From contig NZ_CP020028.1 in the NCBI RefSeq assembly GCF_002240415.1, positions 1,258,501 through 1,322,500 on the forward strand: a stretch of 64,000 nt of DNA. The letters are read 5' to 3'. Below the pieces are notes generated by a model that saw nothing but the letters and a program-made list of their open reading frames with translations, searched no databases and had not been told where the DNA came from. The position numbers were made by a program, and so were the translations under genes. Of this stretch, positions 31,183 to 41,490 are shown piece by piece; the first letter of the stretch is position 1, and each line of letters begins with the position of its first letter. Source of the DNA: Paenibacillus kribbensis. Lineage in GTDB: Bacteria; Bacillota; Bacilli; Paenibacillales; Paenibacillaceae.

Positions 31183-32109
31183 ATGCGAACAATTGTGGTA
31201 GGCAGCAGACAGAGCGCGCTTGCGCTAACTCAGACCGGGCATGTCATTGAGGATTTGAAGTCGCTGTGCGCGGAGCATGGATTGGCTTTGCAGTTTGTCG
31301 TCAAAAAAATACTGACCAAGGGCGATCGAATATTGGATGTAACCTTGTCCAAAGTAGGCGGCAAAGGCCTTTTTGTTAAAGAAATTGAGCAGGCCATGCT
31401 GGCTGGTGAGATTGATATGGCAGTACATAGTATGAAGGATATGCCGTCCGAATTGCCGGAAGGCCTTGTCAACGGTGCTGTACCGCGCCGGGAGGACCCG
31501 CGTGATTGCCTAATTACACTCGGGGCCAAGAGCTTGGAGGATTTGCCTCAAGGAGCAAAAGTAGGCACGAGCAGTCTGCGCCGTGCCAGTCAAATCAAAG
31601 CCATGCGACCTGATCTACAGTTAGAGCCTGTACGTGGCAATATTGATTCCCGTCTGAAAAAGCTGGAGACGGAAGGATTTGACGCCATTATTTTGGCAGC
31701 GGCTGGTTTGCACCGAATGGGCTGGAAAGAGCGAATTACGTCCTATATACCAGAGGAAGCCTGCTTGCCGGCCGTTGGACAGGGAGCGCTCGGTATTGAA
31801 TGCCGTGCCGACGATGAAGAGCTGTTGTCATTGTTGCGGCTTTACAATGACCGGGATACCTCGGCTACGGTTGCTGCAGAACGAACCTTTCTTGGCGTAC
31901 TGAATGGGGGATGCCAAGTGCCGATCGGGGCTCATGCGGTCTGGGCTGGACAAGAAATCCGCCTTACGGGCATGGTAGGCTCGCCGGATGGCGAGGTTAT
32001 TTTGAAGGAAACGCTCCAGGGAGATGATCCGCAAAAGCTGGGAGAAGCGGTGGCGTCCAGCTTGATTGCCAAGGGAGCAGAACAGATTTTGGCACAGGTA
32101 AGGGGATGA
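31183..32109 (+). CDS. hemC: Porphobilinogen deaminase (hydroxymethylbilane synthase)
   Basis: A 308-residue enzyme that polymerises four porphobilinogens to hydroxymethylbilane. The family blocks [35 protein letters not shown] and [11 protein letters not shown] are all present, and the dipyrromethane cofactor Cys is in [13 protein letters not shown]. The ATG at 31183 has AGGAGG 7 nt upstream; longer frames upstream overlap the preceding gene and are unlikely. The stop is 4 nt before cobA/hemD. Confidence 0.98.
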   Translation: MRTIVVGSRQSALALTQTGHVIEDLKSLCAEHGLALQFVVKKILTKGDRILDVTLSKVGGKGLFVKEIEQAMLAGEIDMAVHSMKDMPSELPEGLVNGAVPRREDPRDCLITLGAKSLEDLPQGAKVGTSSLRRASQIKAMRPDLQLEPVRGNIDSRLKKLETEGFDAIILAAAGLHRMGWKERITSYIPEEACLPAVGQGALGIECRADDEELLSLLRLYNDRDTSATVAAERTFLGVLNGGCQVPIGAHAVWAGQEIRLTGMVGSPDGEVILKETLQGDDPQKLGEAVASSLIAKGAEQILAQVRG

Positions 32110-32113
32110 TGAT

Positions 32114-33670
32114 ATGGCAGGGAAGGTATATTTAGTTGGCGCAGGGCCCGGAGACGCGAGATTAATTACGGTCAAGGGATGGGAATGTATTCAACTGGGG
32201 GATGTCATTGTGTATGACAGACTGGCAAGCCCACGCCTTTTGGGGCTGATGAAGCCAGGTGCACAGAAAATATATGTCGGCAAACTGCCGGATCGTCACA
32301 CTATGAAGCAAGAGGAAATCAATCAGCTGCTGGTGGACCTGGCCCTGGAAGGGAAAACGGTTGTTCGGCTCAAAGGGGGAGACCCCACCATCTTTGGTCG
32401 GGTTGGAGAGGAAGCCGGGCTGCTGCGTAAACACGGTATTTCCTATGAAATCATACCCGGTATCACTTCAGCCATCAGCGTGCCTGCCTATGCGGGCATT
32501 CCGGTTACACACCGGGATATGGCCTCGTCGCTGTCAATCATTACAGGGCATGAAAGTCCGGATAAACTTGATCAAAGTATTCATTGGGATAAAGTAACGA
32601 ATGCAACGGGCACACTGATCTTTATGATGGGTGTGGCGAAGATCGGTTATATCAGTGAGCAGCTGATGAAGCACGGCAAGCCGTCCAGTACACCCGTTGC
32701 TTTGATTCGTTGGGGAACTCGTGCAGAGCAGGATACACTGGTGGGTACGCTGGCGGATATCGAGGCCAAGGTGAAGGCCGCTAATTTCCAGCCTCCCGCT
32801 GTCATCGTGGTTGGAGAAGTGGTGAAGCAGCGTGAACAGTTAAAATGGGCTGAGGATATGCCTTTGTTCGGCAAGCGGATTTTGGTCACCCGTGCACGCG
32901 CACAGGCCAGCAGTCTGGTTCGCCGGATTGAGGAACTCGGCGGCGAGCCTTATGAGTTCCCTGTCATCCGGACGGTAGTCCCTTCGGACGAGCCGACGAA
33001 ACAGCAAATTAAAAAGGCATTTGCACGATTGCCTGAATACGATTGGGTGTTCTTTACCAGCGTTAACGGAGTAGAGTACTTTTTCACCCACTTGGAGGAG
33101 CAGGGCAAGGATGTGCGTGCGCTGTTCAAAGCGCGTATTGCCGCAGTTGGTCCGGCTACAGCAGCCGCACTTCGGACGCATGGAATCGTAGCAGAACAGA
33201 TCGAAGGTCCGTTTCAGGCTGAGGGCTTGCTTGGAGCGTTTGAGCAGGATTTGCAGGCAGGGCAGAACGTATTCCTCCCCAGAGGTGATCTAGCTCGATC
33301 CTGGCTGCCAGACAAGCTGAGAGAGATGGGGCTTGAGGTAACCGAGGCTGATCTGTATCAGACTGTGCTGGCAGCCAACACACAGGATGATGAGCTGCTC
33401 AAGCTGCTAGAGGAACGCGCCATCCATGCCATTACCTTTACCAGTTCCTCAACTGTAACCTTTTTTATGGAAGCGCTCAGGCAAATGGGGGTCGATGATC
33501 CGGTGTCGCTGCTGGAGGGAGTTACGATTGCAGTAATTGGTCCCTTAACCGGCGAGACAGCTACCCAAGCCGGTTTGACCGTCAGCTTTATGTCTGAGAA
33601 GGCAACCATTGAAAGTCTGGTCCAATCGCTGTGTGACTGGAAGCAGTCAAGTACTACTGTGACTTTATAA
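32114..33670 (+). CDS. cobA-hemD: Fusion of uroporphyrinogen-III C-methyltransferase and uroporphyrinogen-III synthase
   Basis: A 518-residue two-domain protein. The first domain (about 1-245) is SUMT/CobA, with VYLVGAGPGDARLITVKG, VVRLKGGDPTIFGR and the YAGIPVTHR segment; it methylates uroporphyrinogen III to precorrin-2 using AdoMet. The second (about 255-510) is HemD, which cyclises hydroxymethylbilane, with KRILVTRARAQASSLVRRI and FTSVNGVEYFF. The fusion puts the branch enzyme on the enzyme that makes its substrate. It starts four bases after hemC. In B. subtilis hemD is a separate gene. Confidence 0.95.
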   Translation: MAGKVYLVGAGPGDARLITVKGWECIQLGDVIVYDRLASPRLLGLMKPGAQKIYVGKLPDRHTMKQEEINQLLVDLALEGKTVVRLKGGDPTIFGRVGEEAGLLRKHGISYEIIPGITSAISVPAYAGIPVTHRDMASSLSIITGHESPDKLDQSIHWDKVTNATGTLIFMMGVAKIGYISEQLMKHGKPSSTPVALIRWGTRAEQDTLVGTLADIEAKVKAANFQPPAVIVVGEVVKQREQLKWAEDMPLFGKRILVTRARAQASSLVRRIEELGGEPYEFPVIRTVVPSDEPTKQQIKKAFARLPEYDWVFFTSVNGVEYFFTHLEEQGKDVRALFKARIAAVGPATAAALRTHGIVAEQIEGPFQAEGLLGAFEQDLQAGQNVFLPRGDLARSWLPDKLREMGLEVTEADLYQTVLAANTQDDELLKLLEERAIHAITFTSSSTVTFFMEALRQMGVDDPVSLLEGVTIAVIGPLTGETATQAGLTVSFMSEKATIESLVQSLCDWKQSSTTVTL

Positions 33671-33717
33671 TTTGTGTTTTTACCAAATGAATGTATAGAA
33701 TGTGGAGGTTTGCAATC

Positions 33718-34716
33718 ATGAGTGTACCTTTTACGAGACATCGTCGTTTGCGCCAGTCGGCTGCGATCCGCAGTATGGTGCGTGAGACCGTATTGAATCC
33801 GGCTGATTTTATCCAACCGATCTACGTAACATTTGGCACTGGGGTGAAGCAGGAGATTAGCTCCATGCCAGGCGTATACCGTTTTTCACTGGATCAGCTG
33901 GAAGAAGAACTGAAAGAAATTAGCGAGCTGGGCATTCCCGCCGTGCTCTTGTTTGGCATACCAGAAACCAAAGATAGCTTGGGAACATCGGCTTTTGTGG
34001 ATGATGGTATTGTGCAGGAGGCTACTCGTCTGATCAAGTCCCGCTATCCCGAGCTGCTGGTTGTAGCCGACACTTGTTTGTGCGAATTTACGGATCATGG
34101 ACACTGCGGTATGGTACACATGCATGAGCATGATGGCGAGGTATGCGGCGAAGTATTGAATGATGAATCCCTGGAGGTGCTGGTACGTACAGCGGTTTCC
34201 CAGGCTAAAGCAGGTGCGGATATTATCGCCCCATCCAATATGATGGACGGTTTTGTGCAGGCCATTCGGCAAGGATTGGATCAGGAAGGCTTTTCACATA
34301 TTCCGATTATGTCGTATTCCGTCAAATATGCGTCTGCTTTTTACGGTCCTTTCCGTGAAGCCGCAAATTCTGCGCCGCAGTTTGGTGACCGCAAATCGTA
34401 TCAGATGGACCCTGCCAATGCACGCGAAGCGTTGCGAGAAGCGGAATCTGACGTGCTGGAGGGTGCAGATATGCTGATGGTGAAGCCTTCTCTTTCTTAT
34501 CTGGATGTGATGCGTACGATTAAGGATCAATTTGATCTGCCTTTGGTGGCTTACAACGTCAGCGGCGAATATACAATGGTCAAGGCGGCAGCTCTTCAAG
34601 GCTGGATTGATGAAAAAGCGATGGTGCTGGAAATTCTGACAAGCATGAAGCGTGCGGGTGCGGATATGATTATTACCTATTCTGCCAAGGATGCGGCAAG
34701 ATGGTTGAAGCAATAA
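33718..34716 (+). CDS. hemB: Porphobilinogen synthase (delta-aminolevulinic acid dehydratase)
   Basis: A 332-residue TIM-barrel enzyme that condenses two aminolevulinates. The two catalytic lysines lie in [13 protein letters not shown] and [12 protein letters not shown]. The zinc-site motif [14 protein letters not shown] has three cysteines, so it belongs to the zinc-dependent group. ATG 33718 follows GTGGAGGT; the frame is open further upstream but without conserved sequence. It is in the order hemC-cobA/hemD-hemB-hemL. Confidence 0.98.
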   Translation: MSVPFTRHRRLRQSAAIRSMVRETVLNPADFIQPIYVTFGTGVKQEISSMPGVYRFSLDQLEEELKEISELGIPAVLLFGIPETKDSLGTSAFVDDGIVQEATRLIKSRYPELLVVADTCLCEFTDHGHCGMVHMHEHDGEVCGEVLNDESLEVLVRTAVSQAKAGADIIAPSNMMDGFVQAIRQGLDQEGFSHIPIMSYSVKYASAFYGPFREAANSAPQFGDRKSYQMDPANAREALREAESDVLEGADMLMVKPSLSYLDVMRTIKDQFDLPLVAYNVSGEYTMVKAAALQGWIDEKAMVLEILTSMKRAGADMIITYSAKDAARWLKQ

Positions 34717-34747
34717 GCGTATTTTTCAGAAGACAGGAGTGATCAGA

Positions 34748-36052
34748 ATGATCGACGAACAACGAACGGTGCGCAAGGATACGTGCTCCAAAGTCGCCTT
34801 TGATGAGGCAAAACAATATATTCCAGGTGGCGTAAACAGTCCGGTTCGGGCTTTTAAATCCGTAGGCATAACGCCCGTATATATCGACCGTGGGGAAGGA
34901 TCGCGTATATATGATATCGACGGTCAATCCTATATAGACTATGTATGTTCATGGGGACCGCTTATTATGGGCCATGCACATCCCGAAGTGGTTAAAGCCT
35001 TACAGGCTGCTGTTGTAAAAGGAACCAGCTTCGGCGCACCAACGTTGGCGGAAACTGAAATGGCCAAACTCGTATGCGAGCGTGTTCCTTCTATGGAACT
35101 TGTTCGTATGGTGAGCTCGGGGACCGAGGCGACCATGAGTGCAATACGACTCGCACGCGGATTTACGAAACGCAGCAAAATCCTTAAATTTGAAGGCTCT
35201 TATCACGGTCATGCGGACAGCTTGCTGATTAAAGCGGGCTCTGGTGTTGCGACATTAGGTCTGCCCGATAGTCCGGGTGTACCTGAAGTCGTGGCCTCAC
35301 ATACGATCACTGTTCCTTATAATGATTTGGCTTCAGTGAAGCTGGTTTTTGAGAAATTTGGCGAAGAGATTGCTGCAATTATTGTCGAGCCGGTAGCAGG
35401 CAATATGGGTGTTGTACCGCCACAGCCTGGATTTTTGGAGGGTTTGCGTGAGGTAACCCGGCAATATGGAAGTCTGCTGATTTTTGATGAAGTGATGACT
35501 GGATTCCGGGTGGGACTTCATTCCGCTCAAGGACGCTTTGGTGTGACGCCGGATCTTACGTGTCTGGGCAAAGTTATTGGTGGTGGACTGCCTGTAGGTG
35601 CTTACGGCGGACGTCGCGACATTTTGGAGCAAATCGCGCCTTCCGGGCCAATCTATCAAGCGGGTACGCTGAGCGGAAATCCATTGGCTATGGCAGCAGG
35701 CTATTCGACGCTTAAATTGCTGACACCGGAAGTGTACGATCGGCTGGAAGAGCGGGCAGCACGGCTGCAGGCCGGATTCGAACGTAACGCGCGTGAGCTC
35801 GGTATTCCTGTCTCGATCAACCGTGTGGGTTCCATGGTGTGTCCATTTTTCACGGACGAGAAGGTTGTCAATTTTGATACGGCTAAAACGAGCAATCAGG
35901 ATCATTTCCGCCGTTATTTTACCGAAATGGTGAATGAGGGAGTCAGTGTGGCTCCATCTCAATTCGAGGGCATGTTCGTATCAGGTGTGCATACGGTTGA
36001 GGATATTGACGCCACCATTGAAGCGAACTATCGCGCGCTCAAACGTCTATGA
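34748..36052 (+). CDS. hemL: Glutamate-1-semialdehyde 2,1-aminomutase
   Basis: A 434-residue PLP enzyme that converts glutamate-1-semialdehyde to 5-aminolevulinate. The PLP lysine lies in [18 protein letters not shown], and [12 protein letters not shown] near the N-terminus and [16 protein letters not shown] near the C-terminal part are diagnostic. ATG 34748 is 9 nt after AGGAG. The stop TGA overlaps the ATG of the next gene (ATGA), so they are translationally coupled. Confidence 0.98.
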   Translation: MIDEQRTVRKDTCSKVAFDEAKQYIPGGVNSPVRAFKSVGITPVYIDRGEGSRIYDIDGQSYIDYVCSWGPLIMGHAHPEVVKALQAAVVKGTSFGAPTLAETEMAKLVCERVPSMELVRMVSSGTEATMSAIRLARGFTKRSKILKFEGSYHGHADSLLIKAGSGVATLGLPDSPGVPEVVASHTITVPYNDLASVKLVFEKFGEEIAAIIVEPVAGNMGVVPPQPGFLEGLREVTRQYGSLLIFDEVMTGFRVGLHSAQGRFGVTPDLTCLGKVIGGGLPVGAYGGRRDILEQIAPSGPIYQAGTLSGNPLAMAAGYSTLKLLTPEVYDRLEERAARLQAGFERNARELGIPVSINRVGSMVCPFFTDEKVVNFDTAKTSNQDHFRRYFTEMVNEGVSVAPSQFEGMFVSGVHTVEDIDATIEANYRALKRL

Positions 36053-36978
36053 GCTGGCAGGGTAGCTGGAGAAGAAGGGGACCTTGGCTGGAAGTCACAC
36101 CGGGACGGGAAATTTCAGCTGGTGAAAATCGCATTGAGAATGAAGATCGCGCTGAGGCTGTAGACCACTGGTTGCTGAATCATTTGGGATTGCCGGATAA
36201 GCTGTGGCGCAGACTAAGGCACGAAAAAGGGATTGAACATACAGGGGACCGGCTGCGGCTGGCCCTTTTTCCTGTAATGGACCTTGGCGTCATCCCACGT
36301 TGGTATGATTTGACGATACTGTACGAGGATGATTTTTGCCTGGTCGTACACAAACCAGCGGGGATGGCGGTCCATCCAGACGGCGGTGTAAAGGATGGTC
36401 CACTGACGTTGGATCATGCTGTCGCATCCTATTATGAAATCCATGGCATTCATGCAGCAGTACGACATGTGCATCGTCTGGATGTGGATACGACAGGCCC
36501 GGTGCTATATGCCAAAAACGAATTCGCGTTGCTCAAGCTGGACGAGCAAATGCGAGCCAAGGCTATCGACCGCCGCTATGTAGCTTTGGTACGGGGGGAA
36601 GTGCCTTCATCGCTGCGGACATTGGATTGGCCTATTGGCAAGGACAGGCATCACAAGCAGCGTCGCCGTGTATCTCCGACTGGGCAAAAGGCAGTTACCC
36701 ATGTGGAACTTGGTGACGTATGGGGAAGTGGTCCAAGTGCGATTAGCCTCGTGTATCTGACAATGGACACCGGACGAACGCATCAGATTCGCGTTCATCT
36801 TAGTCATGCCGGCTTCCCGTTGCTCGGGGATGTATTGTACGGGGGCCGGGCGACTGATTTTGGCAGGCAGGCGCTGCACGGAGAGCGTCTGACCTTCCGT
36901 CATCCGCTCAGCGGGGAAACGATTACCGTGGAGGATGCTTGGCCGGATGATTTGCAAAAGCTGGTCAAACAGCTATAA
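36049..36978 (+). CDS. RluA-family pseudouridine synthase
   Basis: A 309-residue pseudouridine synthase. The catalytic Asp is in the family motif HRLDVDTTG (about residues 141-149), preceded by [12 protein letters not shown] and followed by [21 protein letters not shown]. An N-terminal part of about 90 residues may include a degenerate S4-like domain. The RNA target (23S rRNA or tRNA) cannot be told from sequence. It is coupled to hemL through an ATGA overlap, which suggests readthrough from the heme operon rather than a shared pathway. Confidence 0.92.
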   Translation: MSWQGSWRRRGPWLEVTPGREISAGENRIENEDRAEAVDHWLLNHLGLPDKLWRRLRHEKGIEHTGDRLRLALFPVMDLGVIPRWYDLTILYEDDFCLVVHKPAGMAVHPDGGVKDGPLTLDHAVASYYEIHGIHAAVRHVHRLDVDTTGPVLYAKNEFALLKLDEQMRAKAIDRRYVALVRGEVPSSLRTLDWPIGKDRHHKQRRRVSPTGQKAVTHVELGDVWGSGPSAISLVYLTMDTGRTHQIRVHLSHAGFPLLGDVLYGGRATDFGRQALHGERLTFRHPLSGETITVEDAWPDDLQKLVKQL

Positions 36979-37103
36979 AAGATGGCATGCCTTCTATTTT
37001 GGCGCATATACTTGAACCTAGAAACGGTTTGCAATATGGAGTTTCCGTGCGCCTGACAGGAGTCAGAGGATGTGCGGAGGCTGCCCAAAGGAGGATGCCA
37101 TCC

Positions 37104-38378
37104 TTGAATAAACAACAGAATGATCAGCCGCAAGGCTTGCGTTTTGATATTTATGAACGCATTCATTTGACGGAGGAAGCTGCCGGGATTGCTGAGTTGG
37201 AGGAAATTGAGCTTCTGCCACGCATTCAGGTTGTAACCCACGGCGACCATGCCGCTTTGCGAGGGCATTTGCTGCTGGAGGGCGTGTACCGCACACCTGA
37301 AGAGGCCACGAGTGAGCTTCATCATTTGATACCTGTGGAAATTACCATTCCGATGAACCGGGTAGGAAGATTGGAAGATATTTCGGTCGAGATTGAAAAT
37401 TTTGATGTGGATCTGCTCTCCTTGCGTAGTCTGAATATTACGGGCGTTCTTTCGTTGCACGGGGTGGAAAGCTCGCATGCCGAAGAGACGGCGGTTTGGC
37501 TGGATGAGGAATTTACCGTAGTGCATGCACCTGATCATCCGGCGCAATCTCCTTCCACGGATGGTGAGCATCGGCAGGAAGGGATTTATTCTACCCAACA
37601 GGAGCTTGCTTCCTGGGAACAGCCGTCACTGGACTATGGGGAGCAGAAACTGCCACTGCCGCCGGAACAGCAAGCTTATGAGCCAGCTGTAGACTCTGAT
37701 CGATTCTATGAGCCTTGGACGGGCAAAGCGGTTGAAGATAGCCCTTCCGAGATAAAGCACGAGCATGCTGCACCGGAAGTATGGGGATTTCAGCAGGAGG
37801 AAGCATGGACGGGAAGTGAGCCGAAGGTATCTGCTGTATCTTCCGATGTGGTGCATGATCCTTTGCAGTCTGAAGCACATTCCTCAGCAGAGCCGGGGAG
37901 CTATCTGGAGCCGCCGCAATTGGAAGCGAGCCATGTGGATGATTTTAGACCTGAAGCGTCAGAACAGGTGGACCATGCGGTCCATGACACCATTGCCGAC
38001 GAGAAGCCGGAGATGCGTGTAGCGCTTAACAGCAAAAAGGACGAAGGAGCAGACGAGCCGGACACGGTTGTCTACTCGTCGTTGCTCCAATCGAGCCGTT
38101 CGGTGAAAGAAGCGGAATACCAGCATCAGCTAGAGCTGGAGCAGCAGCCGCAGGATCAGAAAGCCGAAGAAGAGCGGGAGAATGCCAAGTGGAAAAACCT
38201 TTTTTTCCATACACAGGATGAAACGCCTTTCCGCAAGGTCCGCTTATGCATCGTGCAGCGTGAGGATACGCTGGAAACAATAGCTGATCGCTATCAGCTC
38301 AGTTCACGGGAGCTTCAATTGTATAACAGATTGGCGGAGCATCATGTAGAAGAAGGTCAGGTATTGTACATCCCTTGA
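37104..38378 (+). CDS. spoVID: Spore coat assembly protein SpoVID-like
   Basis: A 424-residue protein. The N-terminal domain (about 1-150) begins with GLRFDIYERIHL and has the acidic beta-rich texture of SpoVID; a long Glu/Pro/Ala-rich low-complexity middle (about 155-365) follows, and the C-terminal 48 residues form a LysM domain (CIVQREDTLETIADRY). SpoVID lets the coat encase the spore and binds SafA, encoded at the end of this window. The start is set by AAAGGAGG at 37087-37094: a TTG at 37104 is 9 nt away, whereas the ATG at 37095 directly abuts it. Position downstream of hemL matches B. subtilis. Confidence 0.88.
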   Translation: MNKQQNDQPQGLRFDIYERIHLTEEAAGIAELEEIELLPRIQVVTHGDHAALRGHLLLEGVYRTPEEATSELHHLIPVEITIPMNRVGRLEDISVEIENFDVDLLSLRSLNITGVLSLHGVESSHAEETAVWLDEEFTVVHAPDHPAQSPSTDGEHRQEGIYSTQQELASWEQPSLDYGEQKLPLPPEQQAYEPAVDSDRFYEPWTGKAVEDSPSEIKHEHAAPEVWGFQQEEAWTGSEPKVSAVSSDVVHDPLQSEAHSSAEPGSYLEPPQLEASHVDDFRPEASEQVDHAVHDTIADEKPEMRVALNSKKDEGADEPDTVVYSSLLQSSRSVKEAEYQHQLELEQQPQDQKAEEERENAKWKNLFFHTQDETPFRKVRLCIVQREDTLETIADRYQLSSRELQLYNRLAEHHVEEGQVLYIP

Positions 38379-38439
38379 TCCAGCCGCCGAAAAATGCGCA
38401 GCGGGTGTTGACTATAGTCAAAGGGAAATGTATGATGTG

Positions 38440-38752
38440 GTATAGCTATTGAAAGACTGAGATCGGGAAGAGTAGGCAGCAAGCCCTTCAGAGAGTGGAA
38501 TTGCAGCGCTGTGAGGTTCCACAGGAAGCTACTGGCCGAAGTCACCCGGGAGTCGCCTGTTTGAACGGTCCCTCATTTCATTCCAACGGAAGGTACGAGG
38601 TTCACGGTAGAATAAGGCCGGTCCGCAACCGTTATCTGCATAAAGTGTCACACCATGTGTAATGGATCAGTGGATACATACACGAGGGGTGAAACAAAGG
38701 TGGTACCGCGAAAGAACAGCCTTTCGTCCTTTGAGGATGAAGGGCTTTTTTT
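38440..38752 (+). promoter_or_regulatory. T-box riboswitch of valS (valine)
   Basis: The 409-nt gap before valS holds a T-box leader. The T-box proper, AACAAAGGTGGTACCGCG, is at 38693-38710. It is followed by a terminator hairpin (38718-38730 with 38734-38746) and seven T. A GTC in the context GAAGTCACC at 38541-38543 fits the specifier codon and its following ACC, matching valine. Uncharged tRNA-Val pairing would favour the antiterminator and permit valS expression. The exact 5' boundary is approximate. Confidence 0.92.
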
Positions 38753-38787
38753 ATTTGCCAATTGAAAAATCATGGGGGTATCCTGAT

Positions 38788-41454
38788 ATGTCAGAACAAG
38801 ACAACAAGACAACCTTGGAAATGCCAACAACGTACGATCCGAAATCAGCAGAGAAAAAATGGTATAAAACGTGGATGGAGAAGGGTTATTTCCGCGCCGG
38901 ACAACATCCAGAGGCAGAGCCTTTTACAATCGTTATTCCACCACCGAATGTGACGGGTATGCTGCATATTGGACATGCGCTTGATTTTACCTTGCAGGAT
39001 ATTATTATCCGCACCAAGCGGATGCAGGGCTATGATGCCTTGTGGCTGCCAGGGGCAGACCATGCGGGTATTGCTACGCAAACCAAGGTAGAGCAGAAGC
39101 TGCGCGAAGAAGGTCTGACACGCTATGACTTGGGCCGCGAGAAGTTTTTGGAGAAGGTATGGGAATGGAAGGAACTTTATTTGGATAACATCCATAATCA
39201 ATGGGAGAAAATGGGTTTTTCTCTCGACTATTCTCGTGAGCGCTTTACGCTGGATGAGGGACTGTCCCAAGCAGTGCGCGAAGTATTCGTAAAACTGTAC
39301 AAAAAAGGCCTCATCTATCGCGGTAAACGCATCATTAACTGGGACCCTGCCGCACGTACGGCATTGTCGGACATTGAGGTGGAATACAAAGAGGTGAACG
39401 GAAATCTGTATCACCTTCAATATCCACTGAAAGACGGCAGCGGATTTATTACGGTTGCCACTACCCGTCCTGAAACGATGCTGGGCGATACAGCTGTTGC
39501 TGTACATCCGGAAGATGAACGGTACAAGCAAATGATCGGCAAAACACTTGTGCTTCCGATTATCGGGCGGGAAATTCCGATCATTGCGGACGATTATGTA
39601 GATAAAGATTTCGGTAGCGGCGCGGTTAAAATTACACCAGCTCATGATCCGAACGACTTTGAAATGGGACAACGTCACCAGTTGCCACAAATTACGGTCA
39701 TGGACGAAACAGGAACGATGAATGCCGAAGCAGGCAAATATCAGGGCCTGGATCGCAGCGATTGCCGTAAGCAAATCGTCGCTGATCTGAAAGAACAGGG
39801 CGTATTGATTCGTATTGAAGAGCATGTGCACCAAGTAGGCCACAGCGAGCGTACAGGTGTAGTTGTAGAACCTTATCTGTCCACACAATGGTTTGTAGAA
39901 ATGAAGCCCCTGGCAGCCAAGGCGATTGAAGCGCAAAAGGCTGGGAACGGTGTGAATTTTGTGCCAGACCGCTTTGAGCGTACGTATCTGCACTGGATTG
40001 AAAATGTGCGCGACTGGTGTATTTCCCGTCAGCTGTGGTGGGGACACCGTATTCCGGCTTGGTACGATGAAGAAACCGGAGAAATTATTGTTTCGGCAGA
40101 GGACCCTACAACTTTGCCGGAATATGCTGGCAGAAAGCTAAAACAGGATGAGGATGTACTGGATACATGGTTCAGCTCTGGTTTGTGGCCGTTTTCGACA
40201 TTGGGCTGGCCGGAACAGACCGAGGATCTCAAACGCTACTACCCGACCAATGTTCTGGTTACAGGGTATGACATTATTTATTTCTGGGTGTCGCGGATGA
40301 TTTTTACCGCACTGGAGTTTACAGATGAGATTCCGTTCAAGGACGTGCTTATGCACGGTCTGGTTCGTGATGCGGACGGTAGAAAAATGTCCAAATCCCT
40401 CGGTAATGGTGTTGATCCGCTCGATGTAATCGACCAATATGGAACGGACGCTATGCGTTATATGATTTCCACCAGCAGCACGCCAGGACAAGACCTTCGT
40501 TTCCGCTGGGAACGAGTGGAGCAAGCCCGCAACTTTGCCAATAAAATCTGGAATGCGTCCCGCTTTGCGCTGATGAATTTGGAGGGTGTTACTGCGGCGG
40601 ATATCGACATTACCGGTGATTTGGGCACTGCTGATCGTTGGATTCTCCACCGTCTAAACGAAACTTCACGCGACATTACGCGTCTAATAGATGCTTATGA
40701 ATTTGGCGAGACAGGCCGCCTTCTGTATAACTTTATTTGGGATGATTTGTGCGACTGGTACATTGAATTTGCGAAGCTTTCCCTATATGGCGACAACGCA
40801 GAGGCGAAAAAGAAAACACAGTCTGTACTGGCATATGTACTGGATCGGACACTGCGCATGATTCATCCGTTCATGCCGTTTATCTCCGAGGAAATATGGC
40901 AGCATCTTCCGCATGAAGGCGAAACGATTACACTGGCCGCTTGGCCTGTGTATGATCCGGCTTTTGAGGATAAGGATGCGGTAGCTGAAATGAATTTGCT
41001 GATCGACGTGATTCGCTCCGTGCGCAATATTCGCGCTGAAGTCAACGTACCGATGAGCAAGAAGGTTGAATTGCTTGTAAAACCCGGTGATCAAGCCGTT
41101 CTCGATATCATTAAACGCAATGCGGAATATGTACGCCGATTCTGCAATACGTCCGAATTCGACGCGGGATTGGAGTTCTCCGTTCCAGATAAAGCCATGA
41201 CATCTGTTGTCAGCGGCGCAGAGCTGTATCTGCCATTGGCCGGACTGCTTGATATTGCCCAGGAAATTGGCAGACTGGAAAAAGAGCTTCAGCATTTGAA
41301 CAGTGAAGTGGAGCGCGTGGAGAAAAAGCTTTCCAACCAAGGTTTTGTGGCTAAGGCACCAGCTAAAGTCATCGAGGAAGAGAAGGCGAAACAAGCTGAT
41401 TACTCAGATAAGCGCGCCAAAGTTATCGCACGTATTGAAGAACTCAAGGGATAA
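38788..41454 (+). CDS. valS: Valyl-tRNA synthetase
   Basis: An 888-residue class I aminoacyl-tRNA synthetase. The HIGH motif appears as [14 protein letters not shown], the KMSKS motif as [16 protein letters not shown], the editing domain has [15 protein letters not shown], and the C-terminus is a Val-specific coiled coil ([20 protein letters not shown]). It charges tRNA-Val and proofreads threonine. ATG 38788 gives the expected MSEQDNKT start; the longer frame would run into the T-box terminator. Regulation is by the T-box just upstream. Confidence 0.98.
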   Translation: MSEQDNKTTLEMPTTYDPKSAEKKWYKTWMEKGYFRAGQHPEAEPFTIVIPPPNVTGMLHIGHALDFTLQDIIIRTKRMQGYDALWLPGADHAGIATQTKVEQKLREEGLTRYDLGREKFLEKVWEWKELYLDNIHNQWEKMGFSLDYSRERFTLDEGLSQAVREVFVKLYKKGLIYRGKRIINWDPAARTALSDIEVEYKEVNGNLYHLQYPLKDGSGFITVATTRPETMLGDTAVAVHPEDERYKQMIGKTLVLPIIGREIPIIADDYVDKDFGSGAVKITPAHDPNDFEMGQRHQLPQITVMDETGTMNAEAGKYQGLDRSDCRKQIVADLKEQGVLIRIEEHVHQVGHSERTGVVVEPYLSTQWFVEMKPLAAKAIEAQKAGNGVNFVPDRFERTYLHWIENVRDWCISRQLWWGHRIPAWYDEETGEIIVSAEDPTTLPEYAGRKLKQDEDVLDTWFSSGLWPFSTLGWPEQTEDLKRYYPTNVLVTGYDIIYFWVSRMIFTALEFTDEIPFKDVLMHGLVRDADGRKMSKSLGNGVDPLDVIDQYGTDAMRYMISTSSTPGQDLRFRWERVEQARNFANKIWNASRFALMNLEGVTAADIDITGDLGTADRWILHRLNETSRDITRLIDAYEFGETGRLLYNFIWDDLCDWYIEFAKLSLYGDNAEAKKKTQSVLAYVLDRTLRMIHPFMPFISEEIWQHLPHEGETITLAAWPVYDPAFEDKDAVAEMNLLIDVIRSVRNIRAEVNVPMSKKVELLVKPGDQAVLDIIKRNAEYVRRFCNTSEFDAGLEFSVPDKAMTSVVSGAELYLPLAGLLDIAQEIGRLEKELQHLNSEVERVEKKLSNQGFVAKAPAKVIEEEKAKQADYSDKRAKVIARIEELKG

Positions 41455-41490
41455 TTTCACTCACTATAAAATGACCTGAAGGTGAAAAGG

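Noticed and set aside
36987..37103. Upstream extension of spoVID to an earlier ATG
   Set aside because: AAAGGAGG at 37087-37094 lies inside that extension and points to a start at 37104; the extra residues show no conserved content.
38845..40047. A 400-codon minus-strand frame opposite valS
   Set aside because: It is antisense to a full-length valyl-tRNA synthetase and has Cys/His/Phe-rich random content.
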